DNA from: an uncultured Paracoccaceae bacterium
Lineage (GTDB): Bacteria > Pseudomonadota > Alphaproteobacteria > Rhodobacterales > Rhodobacteraceae
Assembly (NCBI GenBank): GCA_937924905.1
Contig: CALDUK010000008.1
Location: 46,556 to 110,555, forward strand
Reading direction: 5' to 3'
Length of the DNA: 64,000 nucleotides
The translations under genes were made by a program, and so were the position numbers. Under the pieces are notes generated by a model, which had not been told where the DNA came from, did no database searches, and saw nothing but the letters and a program-made list of their open reading frames with translations. Below, piece after piece: positions 41,684 to 52,868 of the stretch (positions within the stretch are counted from its first letter, which is position 1; each line of letters opens with the position of its first letter).

Positions 41684-43456
41684 ATGAAAATGACCACCGA
41701 AGAAGCCTTCGTCAAAGTTCTGCAAAAGCACGGCATTCGTCACGCTTTTGGTATTATCGGCAGCGCCATGATGCCGATTTCCGATTTGTTCCCGAAAGCC
41801 GGGATCACGTTCTGGGACTGCGCGCACGAAGGCTCGGCGGGCATGATGGCCGACGGATACACGCGCGCCACCGGCGAGATGTCGATGATGATCGCGCAGA
41901 ACGGCCCCGGTATCACCAACTTTGTGACCGCCGTTAAGACCGCCTACTGGAACCACACGCCGTTGTTGCTGGTCACGCCGCAGGCGGCCAACAAGACCAT
42001 CGGCCAGGGTGGTTTTCAGGAAGTCGAACAGATGAAACTGTTCGAAGACATGGTTGCCTATCAGGAAGAGGTCCGCGACCCGTCCCGTGTGGCCGAGGTT
42101 CTGACCCGTGTGATCAGCCAGGCGCATCGCCTCTCCGGCCCGGCGCAGTTGAACATCCCGCGCGACTTCTGGACCCAGGTGATCGACATCGACATTCCTG
42201 ACCCGATCAACTTTGAACGTTCGCCGGGTGGTGAAAACTCGGTCGCCGAAGCGGCGAAAATGCTGTCGGACGCCAAATTTCCCGTGATCCTGAACGGCGC
42301 GGGTGCTGTTCTGGCCGAAGGTGGTATCGAAGCATCAAAAGCCCTGGCTGAACGTCTGGATGCGCCGGTCTGCGTTGGCTATCAGCACAATGACGCGTTC
42401 CCCGGGTCGCACCCGCTTTTCGCCGGCCCGCTGGGCTATAACGGTTCGAAAGCCGGGATGGAGCTGATCAGCAAAGCTGACGTGGTTCTGGCGCTTGGCA
42501 CACGGCTTAACCCGTTCTCGACGCTGCCCGGCTATGGCATTGATTACTGGCCGACGGATGCAAAGATTATTCAGGTTGATATCAACCCCGACCGGATCGG
42601 GCTGACCAAGAAGGTTTCGGTTGGCATCGTGGGCGACGCGGGCAAAGTCGCGCGCGGCATTCTGGCTGGTCTGTCAGACGGAGCCGGGGATGCGGGCCGC
42701 AAGGACCGGAAAGACACCATCGCCACGACCAAATCGAAATGGGCGCAGGAACTGTCTTCGATGAACGAAGAACAGGACGATCCCGGCACCACCTGGAACC
42801 AGCGCGCGCGTGCGGCCAAACCCGATTGGATGAGCCCCCGCATGGCCTGGCGTGCCATTCAGCAGGCGCTGCCGCGCGAGGCGATCATCAGTTCGGACAT
42901 CGGCAACAACTGTGCCATCGGCAATGCCTATCCTGATTTTGACGAAGGCCGGAAATATCTGGCGCCGGGTCTCTTTGGCCCTTGCGGTTACGGCTTGCCT
43001 GCCATCGTGGGTGCCAAGATCGGCCAGCCCGATGTGCCGGTTGTCGGGTTCGCCGGTGACGGTGCCTTTGGCATTGCGGTGAACGAACTGACGGCCATTG
43101 GCCGGGGCGAATGGCCACCGATCACGCAGATCGTTTTCCGCAACTATCAGTGGGGCGCGGAAAAGCGGAACTCGACCCTGTGGTTTGACGACAACTTTGT
43201 CGGCACCGAACTGGACGAACAGGTGTCTTATGCTGGCATCGCCAAGGCCTGTGGCCTGATCGGCGTTGTCGCCCGCACGCAGGACGAACTGACGGCAGCG
43301 CTGAACCAGGCCATCAAAGACCAGATGGAAAACGGCAAGACCACGTTGATCGAAGCGATGATCAATCAGGAACTGGGCGAACCGTTCCGCCGCGACGCGA
43401 TGAAAAAGCCGGTCGAAGTGGCAGGTATCAGCGCAGCCGATATGGCGGCCGAGTAA
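41684..43456 (+). CDS. xsc: Sulfoacetaldehyde acetyltransferase Xsc
   Basis: MKMTTEEAFVKVLQKHGIRHAFGIIGSAMMPISDLFPKAGITFWDCAHEGSAGMMADGYTRATG; ThDP-enzyme fold typical of Xsc. Confidence 0.96.
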   Translation: MKMTTEEAFVKVLQKHGIRHAFGIIGSAMMPISDLFPKAGITFWDCAHEGSAGMMADGYTRATGEMSMMIAQNGPGITNFVTAVKTAYWNHTPLLLVTPQAANKTIGQGGFQEVEQMKLFEDMVAYQEEVRDPSRVAEVLTRVISQAHRLSGPAQLNIPRDFWTQVIDIDIPDPINFERSPGGENSVAEAAKMLSDAKFPVILNGAGAVLAEGGIEASKALAERLDAPVCVGYQHNDAFPGSHPLFAGPLGYNGSKAGMELISKADVVLALGTRLNPFSTLPGYGIDYWPTDAKIIQVDINPDRIGLTKKVSVGIVGDAGKVARGILAGLSDGAGDAGRKDRKDTIATTKSKWAQELSSMNEEQDDPGTTWNQRARAAKPDWMSPRMAWRAIQQALPREAIISSDIGNNCAIGNAYPDFDEGRKYLAPGLFGPCGYGLPAIVGAKIGQPDVPVVGFAGDGAFGIAVNELTAIGRGEWPPITQIVFRNYQWGAEKRNSTLWFDDNFVGTELDEQVSYAGIAKACGLIGVVARTQDELTAALNQAIKDQMENGKTTLIEAMINQELGEPFRRDAMKKPVEVAGISAADMAAE

Positions 43457-43459
43457 GCC

Positions 43460-44413
43460 TTGTCGATCATCGACACAATTGCGGCTGCGTCCAGACGGGC
43501 GCAGCCGCATATCGTTTTGTCCGAAGGCGATGACCCAAGGGTTGTCGACGCCGCAACGCGCGCCGCCGCCGATGGGTTGGCGCGGGTCACATTGATTGGA
43601 CGGACAGAGGCCCCGGGCGTCGCCACCATCGACCCTGCGCGGTCCGACAGAACGGCGTCATACACGCAGGCCTATTATGCGCTGCGCCAGCACAAGGGCA
43701 TTAGCCAAGATGCAGCGCGCGAAACGGTTCAGACCCCGTTGGGTTTTGCGGCGATGATGGTGCGGGAAGGCGATGCGGATGGCACGATTGGTGGCGCGGT
43801 CGCGACCACCAGTGATGTGGTGCGCACCGCGCTTCAGATCATCGGCAAGGCCCCGGGCGTTGAAACGGTGTCCAGCTATTTTCTGATGCTGCTGGACGGG
43901 CAGCGCCCGGTGGTGTTTGCCGATTGCGGACTGGTCATTCAGCCCAGCGCCGAAGAACTGGCCAGCATCGCGCTGGCGTCGTCCGGGTCGCTGACCGCGA
44001 TGACCGGGCTGGCACCCAAAGTGGCGATGTTGTCGTTTTCCACGAAAAGCAGCGTGCCAACCGGCGTGCATGAAAGTCTGGGCCGTATCGCGCAGGCGAT
44101 TGAGCTGGTGAAAGACAGCGCCCCCGATTTGCCGATTGATGGCGAGTTGCAGTTTGACGCGGCCATGATGCCCGCGATTGGCACCAGGAAAGCGCCCGGG
44201 TCGCCCGTGGCCGGGCAGGCGAATGTCTTTGTCTTCCCCGACCTGAATGCAGGCAATATTGGCTATAAGATCGCACAGAGGATCGGCGGCGCAATGGCGC
44301 TGGGCCCGATATTGCAGGGTCTTGCGAAACCGGCAAATGACCTGTCGCGCGGCTGTTCGGCAGATGATGTTTATCAGATGATCGCCATCACCGGCGCGCA
44401 GGTGGCGGGCTAG
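43460..44413 (+). CDS. pta: Phosphate acetyltransferase
   Basis: [88 protein letters not shown]; follows xsc. Confidence 0.94.
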   Translation: MSIIDTIAAASRRAQPHIVLSEGDDPRVVDAATRAAADGLARVTLIGRTEAPGVATIDPARSDRTASYTQAYYALRQHKGISQDAARETVQTPLGFAAMMVREGDADGTIGGAVATTSDVVRTALQIIGKAPGVETVSSYFLMLLDGQRPVVFADCGLVIQPSAEELASIALASSGSLTAMTGLAPKVAMLSFSTKSSVPTGVHESLGRIAQAIELVKDSAPDLPIDGELQFDAAMMPAIGTRKAPGSPVAGQANVFVFPDLNAGNIGYKIAQRIGGAMALGPILQGLAKPANDLSRGCSADDVYQMIAITGAQVAG

Positions 44414-44988
44414 CCCGAACTTTCTTGGCCCTCGGCCCCGATCAGCGCCCTGATAATGGCCTTTGCGCTTTCGCTGTTCCATTCGGCATCGCCGCGCATG
44501 CGGGCAATTTCCTGCCCCTCAGGGTCAAGGATCAGCGTAATTGGCAGACCCAGAACCGCCATATCGCGGGCCAGCGCCTGCTTTGGGTCAAGATAAAGCG
44601 GCAGGTTGTCGACGTCGATTTCATCGAAGAACCGTTTGATGCCGGTCAGATCGTTCCGCCCGGTGGCAATGGTCACGACTTCGAACGTGTCGCCACCAAA
44701 TTCGGTCTGCAAATCGGCCAGCATCGGCATTTCTTTCCGGCAGGGCGCGCACCATGTCGCCCAGAAGTTGACCAGAACATATTTGCCGTCAAAGCTTGCC
44801 AGCGTGAACGTGCCGCCATCTGCATGGGTGAACATCGCATCCGAAACCGGTTGGGGTTCAGAAAACAGAAGTTTCTTCATCGACCCTTCGCGCAAAGCCT
44901 CCAGGCTGGCGCGGTCGCCCGCAAGGGCTGGATTTGCAGTAAGACTAAGCGCCGTGTACAGGACGGCAAGAAACAGACGCATGGACAC
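44410..44988 (-). CDS. TlpA-family thiol-disulfide oxidoreductase
   Basis: Signal peptide; [24 protein letters not shown] thioredoxin motif. Confidence 0.93.
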   Translation of the reverse strand: MSMRLFLAVLYTALSLTANPALAGDRASLEALREGSMKKLLFSEPQPVSDAMFTHADGGTFTLASFDGKYVLVNFWATWCAPCRKEMPMLADLQTEFGGDTFEVVTIATGRNDLTGIKRFFDEIDVDNLPLYLDPKQALARDMAVLGLPITLILDPEGQEIARMRGDAEWNSESAKAIIRALIGAEGQESSG

Positions 44989-44994
44989 CTCCTA

Positions 44995-46383
44995 ATGACC
45001 GATGACGCGAACCAGATGTGGGGCGGCCGTTTTGCCGCTGGCCCGGATGCGATCATGGAGGCGATCAACGCCTCGATCAGCTTCGACCAACGCATGGCGC
45101 GCCAGGATATCGACGGTTCGCGTGCCCACGCGGCCATGTTGGCCGCGACAGGTATCCTTACCGATAGCGATGCAAACGCGATCCGGGAAGGCCTGCTCAC
45201 GGTCTTGTCAGAGATTGAAACCGGCGCGTTCCAGTTCAAAACGGCGCTGGAAGACATTCATATGAACGTCGAAGCGCGGCTGAAAGAGCTGATTGGTGAC
45301 CCGGCGGGGCGGTTGCACACAGGCCGCAGCCGCAACGATCAGGTGGCGACCGATTTCCGGCTTTGGGTGCGCGGTCAATGCGATGCGGCCCAAAGCGCTG
45401 TCAAATCGTTGCAAACCGCACTTTTGGGCCAGGCCGAAGCCGGGGCCGATTGGGTTATGCCGGGCTTTACCCATCTGCAGACCGCGCAGCCCGTGACCTG
45501 GGGCCACCACATGATGGCGTATGTGGAAATGCTGGGCCGGGATGCGGCACGGTTTGCCGATGCGCGCGCCCGGATGAACGAAAGCCCTCTGGGTGCTGCG
45601 GCCTTGGCGGGCACGTCTTTCCCGATTGACCGCGACATGACAGCAAAAGCGCTGGGCTTTGACCGGCCTATGGCCAATTCGCTGGATGCGGTCGCCGACC
45701 GCGACTTTGCGCTGGAATTTCTGTCTGCCGCGTCGATCTGCGCGATGCATCTCAGCCGTTTGGCCGAAGAACTGGTAATCTGGTCCAGCGCGCAATTCCG
45801 TTTTGTCACCATGTCAGACCGGTTTTCGACCGGGTCTTCGATCATGCCACAAAAGAAAAACCCGGATGCAGCCGAACTGACCCGCGCCAAGATCGGGCGC
45901 ATACTTGGCGCGACGGTCGGACTTTTCACCGTGATGAAGGGCCTGCCTATGACCTATTCCAAGGACATGCAGGAGGACAAGGAACAGGTGTTCGACGCCG
46001 CTGACAATCTGATGCTGGCCATGGCCGCGATGGATGGCATGGTGCGCGATATGTCCGCGAACCCGGACGCGTTGCGCGCGGCGGCGTCTTCGGGGTTCTC
46101 GACCGCCACCGATCTGGCCGATTGGCTGGTCCGCGAGGCCGGTCTGCCGTTCCGCGACGCGCATCACGTCACCGGAACGCTTGTGGCGATGGCTGAAAAA
46201 GACGGCAAAGACTTGCCTGACCTCAGCCTTGATCAGATGAAATCTGCCCATCCTGCAATCACCGAGGCGGTCTATGACGTGCTGGGTGTGGACAACTCGG
46301 TCCGCAGCCGCACATCCTATGGCGGCACGGCACCGGATCAGGTGCGCGTGCAAATCGCCCGCTGGAAGGAAAAACTGGCATGA
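44995..46383 (+). CDS. argH: Argininosuccinate lyase
   Basis: [76 protein letters not shown]. Confidence 0.97.
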   Translation: MTDDANQMWGGRFAAGPDAIMEAINASISFDQRMARQDIDGSRAHAAMLAATGILTDSDANAIREGLLTVLSEIETGAFQFKTALEDIHMNVEARLKELIGDPAGRLHTGRSRNDQVATDFRLWVRGQCDAAQSAVKSLQTALLGQAEAGADWVMPGFTHLQTAQPVTWGHHMMAYVEMLGRDAARFADARARMNESPLGAAALAGTSFPIDRDMTAKALGFDRPMANSLDAVADRDFALEFLSAASICAMHLSRLAEELVIWSSAQFRFVTMSDRFSTGSSIMPQKKNPDAAELTRAKIGRILGATVGLFTVMKGLPMTYSKDMQEDKEQVFDAADNLMLAMAAMDGMVRDMSANPDALRAAASSGFSTATDLADWLVREAGLPFRDAHHVTGTLVAMAEKDGKDLPDLSLDQMKSAHPAITEAVYDVLGVDNSVRSRTSYGGTAPDQVRVQIARWKEKLA

Positions 46384-46532
46384 GAACTGTTTTGATCCTG
46401 GCCGTACTGGCCTTAAGCGCGTGCGAAGACCCGTCACTGGGGATTGGCGCGAATATCAACAGCGGCGGCGTTTCGGTTAGCCCTGTTCTGTCTGGCCGCG
46501 TTGGCGGAGTGGGCGTGGCGGTCAGCCCATGA
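46380..46532 (+). CDS. Tiny lipoprotein 1 (50 aa)
   Basis: ATGA overlap with argH stop; [50 protein letters not shown] has lipobox LSAC. Confidence 0.65.
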   Translation: MRTVLILAVLALSACEDPSLGIGANINSGGVSVSPVLSGRVGGVGVAVSP

Positions 46533-46657
46533 GGCTGGCGGTCTTCCTTGCCGTATGTGCGCTGGCAGGTTGCGGCATCGACGGCCCGCCCGCCCAGCCC
46601 GAAGGCGGCATCGCGCCCAGCGATGAAGCGCGCGTAGGCGTTGTGGGGTCGCTTTGA
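46529..46657 (+). CDS. Tiny lipoprotein 2 (42 aa)
   Basis: ATGA overlap; [42 protein letters not shown] has lipobox LAGC. Confidence 0.6.
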   Translation: MRLAVFLAVCALAGCGIDGPPAQPEGGIAPSDEARVGVVGSL

Positions 46658-46974
46658 TGTCGGGATTGAGGATGATTTATCTGGGTCTGGCCATCTGGGG
46701 TGCCATTCACCCGATGTATTGGTTCCTGGGCTATATGAACGACACCGGCACCGGGCTCTCGGGTTTGATTGATGCGTGGTATGTGAATGCATCGACCACA
46801 GGGCTGGTGTGGGATCTGACGATTGCAGCGATTGCGCTGACGGTCTGGATTTTCGCCGAAACCTGGGTGCGCAAGAACTGGATCGCGCTTGTCGCTATTC
46901 CGGCGACTTTTTGCATCGGGGTCAGCTGCGGGTTGCCGCTGTATCTGTTTCTCAGAACGCGACCGATTTCCTAG
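46657..46974 (+). CDS. DUF2834 family membrane protein
   Basis: MSGLRMIYLGLAIWGAIHPMYWFLGYMNDTGTGLSGLIDAWYVNASTTGLVWDLTIAAIALTVWIFAE; TGATG overlap with preceding gene. Confidence 0.8.
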   Translation: MSGLRMIYLGLAIWGAIHPMYWFLGYMNDTGTGLSGLIDAWYVNASTTGLVWDLTIAAIALTVWIFAETWVRKNWIALVAIPATFCIGVSCGLPLYLFLRTRPIS

Positions 46975-46980
46975 GGCGCA

Positions 46981-48879
46981 TCAGCCCCGCAAAATATCCT
47001 GCATCTTGCGCGTCAGCTCTTCGGTCCAGGGCCCCCGGATCTGGTTTACGCGGGCGACATAGGCTTCGTTCTCAACCGCCGGTATGGTGGGGTCGTAAAC
47101 ATCGGCCATTTCCAGCATCGACCGCCGGTCCATTGCGTTGAACGCTTCCACCAGTTTCTCGGCTTTCTCGCGGGGAATGCCTGTGGCCTCAAAGGCCGAG
47201 CGCCCGATACGCAAGGCGCTGTCATAGGTTTCGCGGATGATATCCCGGCACCCGATGTCCCAAAGTTCGTAGACATGATGCCGGTTCCGGGCCGCGGCGA
47301 CGACATGCAGGTTCGGGTGATGTGCAATGGCATAGGCCGCAAGCTGGTTCACCTGTGCGGCGTTGTCGATGCAGATGACCAGCACACTTGCCTTGTCGAT
47401 GCCCGCCGCCTTCAAAAGGTCAGGCCGCGTTGCATCGCCATAATAGACCCGCGCGCCAAATTTGCGCAGCGTGTCGATCTGATGGGAATCAAAGTCAATC
47501 ACCGTGGTTTTGAACCCGGCAGGCTGCAACATCCGGTCGACCACAGTGCCAATCCGGCCATAGCCCGCGATGATCACCTCGCCCGGGTCGTCGATTTCGT
47601 CATCTTCACGCTGGGTCTGGGTCGCAAAGCGTGGCGCAATCACCCGGTCATACAGAATGAACAGAGCAGGCGTCAGCAACATGGACAGCGCAATGACCAG
47701 CAAAAGAATATCGGCGATCCATTGCGGCAAGACACTGTTCGCCAGCGTGAACGACAAAAGCACAAAGCCAAATTCGCCCGCCTGCGCCAGCCCCAGTGTC
47801 AGCAACCAGCGATCCGTGCCGCGCAGCCCGAAGACCGTACCAAGGACAAACAGTATCGCCGCCTTCAGCGCCATCAGCCCCAGCGTCAGCGCGATGAAAT
47901 AGAACACCTCGGCCCAAAGTAGCGCAAAATTGATGCCCGCGCCGACGGTCATAAAGAACACGCCCAAAAGCAGGCCCCGGAACGGGTCGATATCGCTTTC
48001 CAGCTCGTGGCGATATTCGCTGTTGGCCAGAACGACACCGGCAATAAACGTGCCAAGGGCGGGCGAAAGCCCGACGAGCGACATCAAAAGCGCGATGCCC
48101 ACGACCAGCGACAGTGCGGTTGCGACAAACAACTCGCGCAGGCCCGCCATGGCGATAAAGCGAAACGCGGGCCGGGTCAGAAAGTTGCCGCCGACAATCA
48201 CCACCGCTACTGCGGCCAGCGTGGCCAAAGTGGTTTGCCAGCCGTTCAATTCGGCCACCAGTGACATGCCGCCGCCGTGGTCATCGCCCTGCGCGCCGCC
48301 CTGGTCATCGCCGTGATGCGTCTCGGTGACAAAGGGCTGTATCCAGTCGGGCGCAGGCGGCAATTCAGCAAAAGCCAGTAACGGAATCAGCGCCAGAATA
48401 GGAATGACGGCAATGTCCTGGGTCAAAAGAACCGAAAAACTTGATTCTCCACCCCTACTTTTCATCAGCCCTTTTTCATTCAGGGTCTGCAAAACAATGG
48501 CGGTCGAAGACAAAGCGACCACCAGCCCGATGGCCAGCGACACCGGCCAGATCTGCCCCATCACGATCACCGCCGCCATCACGGCAAGCGTGGTCAGTGC
48601 GACCTGACCACCGCCAAGACCCAGCAATTGATGGCGCATCCCCCACAGGTGTTTCGGCTCCAGCTCCAGCCCCACCAGAAACAGCATCATCACCACACCA
48701 AACTCGGCGAAATGCTGGATCGACACGACATCCACCCCCAAAAGCCGCAGGAGCGGGCTGATCAGAATGCCGGCAATCAAATAACCCAGCACCGACCCAA
48801 GCCCCAGCCGGGTCGCGATCGGAACCGCAACCAGCCCGGCAATCAGGAAGATAAAGGCAAGCAAAAGAAAGTCGGTCAT
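46981..48879 (-). CDS. CPA2 monovalent cation:proton antiporter (KefB/KefC-like)
   Basis: Na+/H+ exchanger domain ([23 protein letters not shown]...[15 protein letters not shown]) and TrkA-N domain ([30 protein letters not shown]). Confidence 0.92.
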   Translation of the reverse strand: MTDFLLLAFIFLIAGLVAVPIATRLGLGSVLGYLIAGILISPLLRLLGVDVVSIQHFAEFGVVMMLFLVGLELEPKHLWGMRHQLLGLGGGQVALTTLAVMAAVIVMGQIWPVSLAIGLVVALSSTAIVLQTLNEKGLMKSRGGESSFSVLLTQDIAVIPILALIPLLAFAELPPAPDWIQPFVTETHHGDDQGGAQGDDHGGGMSLVAELNGWQTTLATLAAVAVVIVGGNFLTRPAFRFIAMAGLRELFVATALSLVVGIALLMSLVGLSPALGTFIAGVVLANSEYRHELESDIDPFRGLLLGVFFMTVGAGINFALLWAEVFYFIALTLGLMALKAAILFVLGTVFGLRGTDRWLLTLGLAQAGEFGFVLLSFTLANSVLPQWIADILLLVIALSMLLTPALFILYDRVIAPRFATQTQREDDEIDDPGEVIIAGYGRIGTVVDRMLQPAGFKTTVIDFDSHQIDTLRKFGARVYYGDATRPDLLKAAGIDKASVLVICIDNAAQVNQLAAYAIAHHPNLHVVAAARNRHHVYELWDIGCRDIIRETYDSALRIGRSAFEATGIPREKAEKLVEAFNAMDRRSMLEMADVYDPTIPAVENEAYVARVNQIRGPWTEELTRKMQDILRG

Positions 48880-49035
48880 GGGTCAACCATGCCGCGCCGC
48901 AGCGTTTTGCGCAAGCGCGCGCACCCGGTTTCCGACCCGCCCACGGGACGCGAAAAAAATCATTGCCTTCGCGCCGGGGTTTCCTATCGTCAAACCAATG
49001 CCTGTCTGGGCCAAGAACAAATTTGGGAGGATCTC

Positions 49036-49506
49036 ATGTCCACAGTCTCTATGACAGTGAACGGCAAAGTCGTTGCATCGGTTGTCGAAGACCGCACGCT
49101 TTTGGTGGATTTCATTCGCGAACATTTGCGCCTGACAGGCACGCATGTCGGCTGTGACACATCGCAATGCGGGGCCTGCGTCGTGCATGTGAATGGCAAG
49201 GCGATGAAATCCTGCACCATGCTGGCCGCTGCCGCCGACGGGGCCGATGTGACCACCATCGAAGGCGTGGCCAACGGCGATCTGCACCCGATGCAAAAAG
49301 CCTTCAACGACAACCACGGTCTGCAATGCGGGTTTTGCACACCCGGCATGATCATGTCCGGCATCGACATGGTGAACCGCTACAAAGCCGAAGGTAAGAC
49401 TTTGGATGAAGCCGCCATACGCGCGGAACTGGAAGGCAATATCTGCCGCTGCACCGGGTACCACAACATTGTGAAGTCGATCCAACAAGCCGCTGGCGAG
49501 ATGTGA
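49036..49506 (+). CDS. coxS: CO-dehydrogenase-type small (2Fe-2S) subunit CoxS
   Basis: [29 protein letters not shown] and [15 protein letters not shown]...[14 protein letters not shown]. Confidence 0.93.
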   Translation: MSTVSMTVNGKVVASVVEDRTLLVDFIREHLRLTGTHVGCDTSQCGACVVHVNGKAMKSCTMLAAAADGADVTTIEGVANGDLHPMQKAFNDNHGLQCGFCTPGMIMSGIDMVNRYKAEGKTLDEAAIRAELEGNICRCTGYHNIVKSIQQAAGEM

Positions 49507-49519
49507 GGGAGGACAGAAG

Positions 49520-51874
49520 ATGAGCGAAGGCATAGGCGCACCCGTAAAGCGCAAGGAAGACAAACGGTTCCTCACTGGTTCAGGCCGGTACACCGATGAC
49601 ATCCAGATGGAAAATCAGGCCTATGCGGCCTTTGTGCGCAGCCCGCACGCCCACGCGATGGTCAAAGGCATCGATAAATCCGCCGCCGAAGCCATGCCCG
49701 GCGTTCTGGCGGTGCTGGATGGCAAGCAACTGACCGGCGACGGCATCGGCAACATCATTTGCGGCTGGGCCATCACCTCGAAAGACGGCAGCCCGATGAA
49801 TATGGGCGCCTGGTCAGCGCTGGCCACCGACAAAACCCGCTATGTGGGCGACGCGGTCGTCGCGGTGATTGCTGAAACCAAGGCGCAAGCCCGCGAAGCC
49901 GCCGAAGCTGTGGTCGTTGACTACGACGAACTGCCCGTCGCGGCCACTATCGGGGCCGCTGTCGCCGGGGATGCACCGCAAATCCACGACAACGCGCCCG
50001 GCAATGTGATCTATGACTGGGAAATCGGCGAAAAAGACCCGACCGATGCCGCCCTGGCCGGTGCGGCGCATGTGACGGAAATGGATCTGACCAACAACCG
50101 TCTCAGCCCCAATGCAATGGAACCCCGCGCGGCGATCACCAAATACGACGCGGCGGAAGACCATTACACGCTTTATACAACCAGCCAGAACCCGCATGTA
50201 GCGCGTCTGGTCCTCAGCGCGTTTTATCAGGTGGCACCTGAACACAAGCTGCGCGTGATTGCCCCTGATGTGGGTGGTGGGTTCGGCTCGAAAATCTACA
50301 TCTACCCCGAAGAAATCGTCTGCCTCTGGGCGGCGATGAAAACCAAGCGGTCGATCAAATGGACGGCGGACCGAACCGAGGCATTCCTGACCGATGCCCA
50401 TGGCCGTGATCACGTGACAAACGCCAAAATGGGCTTTGACGCCGATGGCAATATCGTGGGCTTCAAGGTGTCGACCAAAGCAAATTTCGGCGCCTATATG
50501 TCGCTGTTTTCAAGCGCGGTGCCGACATATCTCTATGCGACGCTTCTGTCGGGCACCTACAACATCCCGAACATCTATTGCGAGGTTTTGGCGCTATACA
50601 CCAACACCGTGCCCATCGATGCCTATCGGGGGGCGGGGCGTCCCGAAGCCAGCTATCTGGTCGAACGGATGATGGAAACGGCAGCGCGCGAACTGGGCCG
50701 TGATCCCGCTGATCTGCGGCGTCAGAACTTTGTGCGTGAATTCCCGCACCAGACGCCGGTGATTATGAATTACGATTCCGGCGACTTTGAAGGCAACCTG
50801 AACCAGGCGATGGAGGCCGCGGACTGGAACGGGTTCGATGCACGCAAAGCCGAAAGTGCCGCACGCGGCAAACTGCGCGGCATCGGCATGGCTTGTTATA
50901 TCGAAGCCTGCGGTATCGCGCCGTCGGCGGCGGTCGGGTCGCTGGGCGCGGGCGTGGGCCTGTGGGAAAGCGCCGAGGTGCGCGTGAACCCTGTGGGCTC
51001 GATCGAGATCCTGACAGGTTCGCACAGCCACGGTCAGGGCCATGAAACCACCTTTGCGCAGGTCGTGGCAGATCGCTTTGGCGTGCCACTGGACAGCATC
51101 CAGATTGTCCATGGCGACACCGACAAGGTGCAATTCGGCATGGGCACCTATGGCTCACGGTCTGGCCCTGTGGGCATGTCCGCCATCGCCAAGGCGCTGG
51201 ATAAGGTCGAGATCAAGGTCAAAAAGATCGGCGCGCATCTTCTGGAAGAACCAGAAGAAAACATCGTGATCGAAGACGGCCAGGTCAAAGCCACCGGCAC
51301 CAACAAGGCGCTGGGTTGGCACGAAATCGGATTGGCGGCTTATACCGCGCACAACCTTCCGGCAGATATGGAACCGGGCCTGAAAGAAGGCGCGTTCTAC
51401 GATCCGCTGAACTTCACCTTCCCGATGGGCTGTTTCATCTGCGAAGTCGAAATTGACCCCGACACCGGCAAGACCGAAATTCTGAAATTCGTTGCCAGCG
51501 ACGATTTTGGCGTGATCATCAACCCGATGATCGTCGAAGGTCAGGTCCATGGCGGCATCGCACAAGGTGTCGGTCAGGCGCTTCTGGAAGAAGTCGTCTA
51601 TAACGAGGACGGTCAGCAACTGTCGGCCAGCTACATGGATTACACCATGCCGCGCGCCGACGATGTGCCCAATTATGACGTGCTGCATCACAATACCAAA
51701 TGCACCACGAACCCTCTGGGCATCAAAGGGTGCGGCGAAGCCGGCGCGATTGGCTCGCCACCTGCGGTGATCAACGCGATCACCAATGCGATTGGCAACA
51801 ATGACCTCAGCATGCCCGCGACACCGTCCAAGGTCTGGGCCTTGATCCACTCGGCCCGCATGGCAGCGGAATAA
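49520..51874 (+). CDS. coxL: Form II CO-dehydrogenase-like large (molybdopterin) subunit CoxL
   Basis: 784 aa; PDVGGGFGSKIYIYPEE; form II active-site motif AYRGAGR (not AYXCSFR). Confidence 0.92.
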   Translation: MSEGIGAPVKRKEDKRFLTGSGRYTDDIQMENQAYAAFVRSPHAHAMVKGIDKSAAEAMPGVLAVLDGKQLTGDGIGNIICGWAITSKDGSPMNMGAWSALATDKTRYVGDAVVAVIAETKAQAREAAEAVVVDYDELPVAATIGAAVAGDAPQIHDNAPGNVIYDWEIGEKDPTDAALAGAAHVTEMDLTNNRLSPNAMEPRAAITKYDAAEDHYTLYTTSQNPHVARLVLSAFYQVAPEHKLRVIAPDVGGGFGSKIYIYPEEIVCLWAAMKTKRSIKWTADRTEAFLTDAHGRDHVTNAKMGFDADGNIVGFKVSTKANFGAYMSLFSSAVPTYLYATLLSGTYNIPNIYCEVLALYTNTVPIDAYRGAGRPEASYLVERMMETAARELGRDPADLRRQNFVREFPHQTPVIMNYDSGDFEGNLNQAMEAADWNGFDARKAESAARGKLRGIGMACYIEACGIAPSAAVGSLGAGVGLWESAEVRVNPVGSIEILTGSHSHGQGHETTFAQVVADRFGVPLDSIQIVHGDTDKVQFGMGTYGSRSGPVGMSAIAKALDKVEIKVKKIGAHLLEEPEENIVIEDGQVKATGTNKALGWHEIGLAAYTAHNLPADMEPGLKEGAFYDPLNFTFPMGCFICEVEIDPDTGKTEILKFVASDDFGVIINPMIVEGQVHGGIAQGVGQALLEEVVYNEDGQQLSASYMDYTMPRADDVPNYDVLHHNTKCTTNPLGIKGCGEAGAIGSPPAVINAITNAIGNNDLSMPATPSKVWALIHSARMAAE

Positions 51875-51885
51875 GGAGCGATACG

Positions 51886-52683
51886 ATGCAATCCACAACC
51901 TATCACAAAGCATCCAGCGCCGCAGACGCTGCGGCCAAACTGGCAGGCGCAGAAGACGGCACGCTTTTGGCGGGCGGTCAGACGCTGATCCCGACGATGA
52001 AGCAACGGCTGGCGGCACCCACCGATCTGGTCGATATCTCCGGGATCGAGGAAATGCGCACCATCGACGCGCGCCCGCCCACCGTGACCATCGGCGCGGC
52101 GGTGACCCATGCCGAAGTGGCCGCCAGCGCCGAAATTCGCGCTGTCTGCCCGTCGATCTGTGATCTGGCGTCGCATATCGGTGACCCGGCGGTCCGCCAT
52201 CGGGGCACCATCGGCGGATCGGTCGCCAATAATGATCCGGCTGCGGATTATCCGGCGGCGATGCTGGCGCTGAATGCAACGATCAAGACCAACAAACGCG
52301 AAATCGCCGCCGATGAGTTCTTTCAGGGCATGTTCACCACAGCGCTGGACGAGGGCGAGATCATCACCAGCATCAGCTTTGATGTGCCGGAAAAAGGGGC
52401 CTATGCCAAGTTTCCGAACCCCGCTTCGCGCTATGCCATGTGCGGTGTCTTCGTGGCACAGGGCGGGGGCGGTGTCCGCGTGGCCGTGACTGGTGCCGGC
52501 GACGATGGTGTCTATCGAAATGCCGATATGGAAACGGCGCTGGCGTCGAATTTCTCGGCCGATGCGTTGGACGGGGTCACAGTCAGCGCCGACGGCATGT
52601 TGTCCGACCTGCACGGCGATGCGGCCTATAGGGCCAATCTGGTCAAGGTCATGGCCAAACGCGCGGTCGCGGCGGCGGGATAA
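51886..52683 (+). CDS. coxM: CO-dehydrogenase-type medium (FAD) subunit CoxM
   Basis: LLAGGQTLIPTMKQRLAAPTDLVDI; HRGTIGGSVANNDPAADYPAAMLALNATI. Confidence 0.93.
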   Translation: MQSTTYHKASSAADAAAKLAGAEDGTLLAGGQTLIPTMKQRLAAPTDLVDISGIEEMRTIDARPPTVTIGAAVTHAEVAASAEIRAVCPSICDLASHIGDPAVRHRGTIGGSVANNDPAADYPAAMLALNATIKTNKREIAADEFFQGMFTTALDEGEIITSISFDVPEKGAYAKFPNPASRYAMCGVFVAQGGGGVRVAVTGAGDDGVYRNADMETALASNFSADALDGVTVSADGMLSDLHGDAAYRANLVKVMAKRAVAAAG

Positions 52684-52690
52684 GGTGTCG

Positions 52691-52740
52691 CCGGGGGAGC
52701 GTTGCTCCCCCGGACCCCCTCAGGATATTTTCGACCGATG
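52691..52740. repeat. REP-like intergenic element
   Basis: Perfect 10-bp hairpin CCGGGGGAGC-gtt-GCTCCCCCGG followed by ACCCCCTCAGGATATTTTCGACC. Confidence 0.65.
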
Positions 52741-52824
52741 ATAAGCGTTTGTTTACCATCAGCCTGGATGGTCAGAGCGCGGCACAGGCTGGGAAGCCGA
52801 TGACCGTGACCGGTGAAAACCAGG

Positions 52825-52857
52825 GCGGCCCGTTTCATTTTGAAGCGGGCCGCTTTG
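52825..52857. terminator. Putative terminator hairpin between coxM and malyl-CoA lyase
   Basis: GCGGCCCG-tttcattttgaa-GCGGGCCGC followed by TTTGCTTT. Confidence 0.6.
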
Positions 52858-52868
52858 CTTTCACTGGT

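Noticed and set aside
51155-52279. 374-aa minus-strand ORF spanning the coxL/coxM junction
   Set aside because: Crosses two solid genes on the other strand; no protein-family features.
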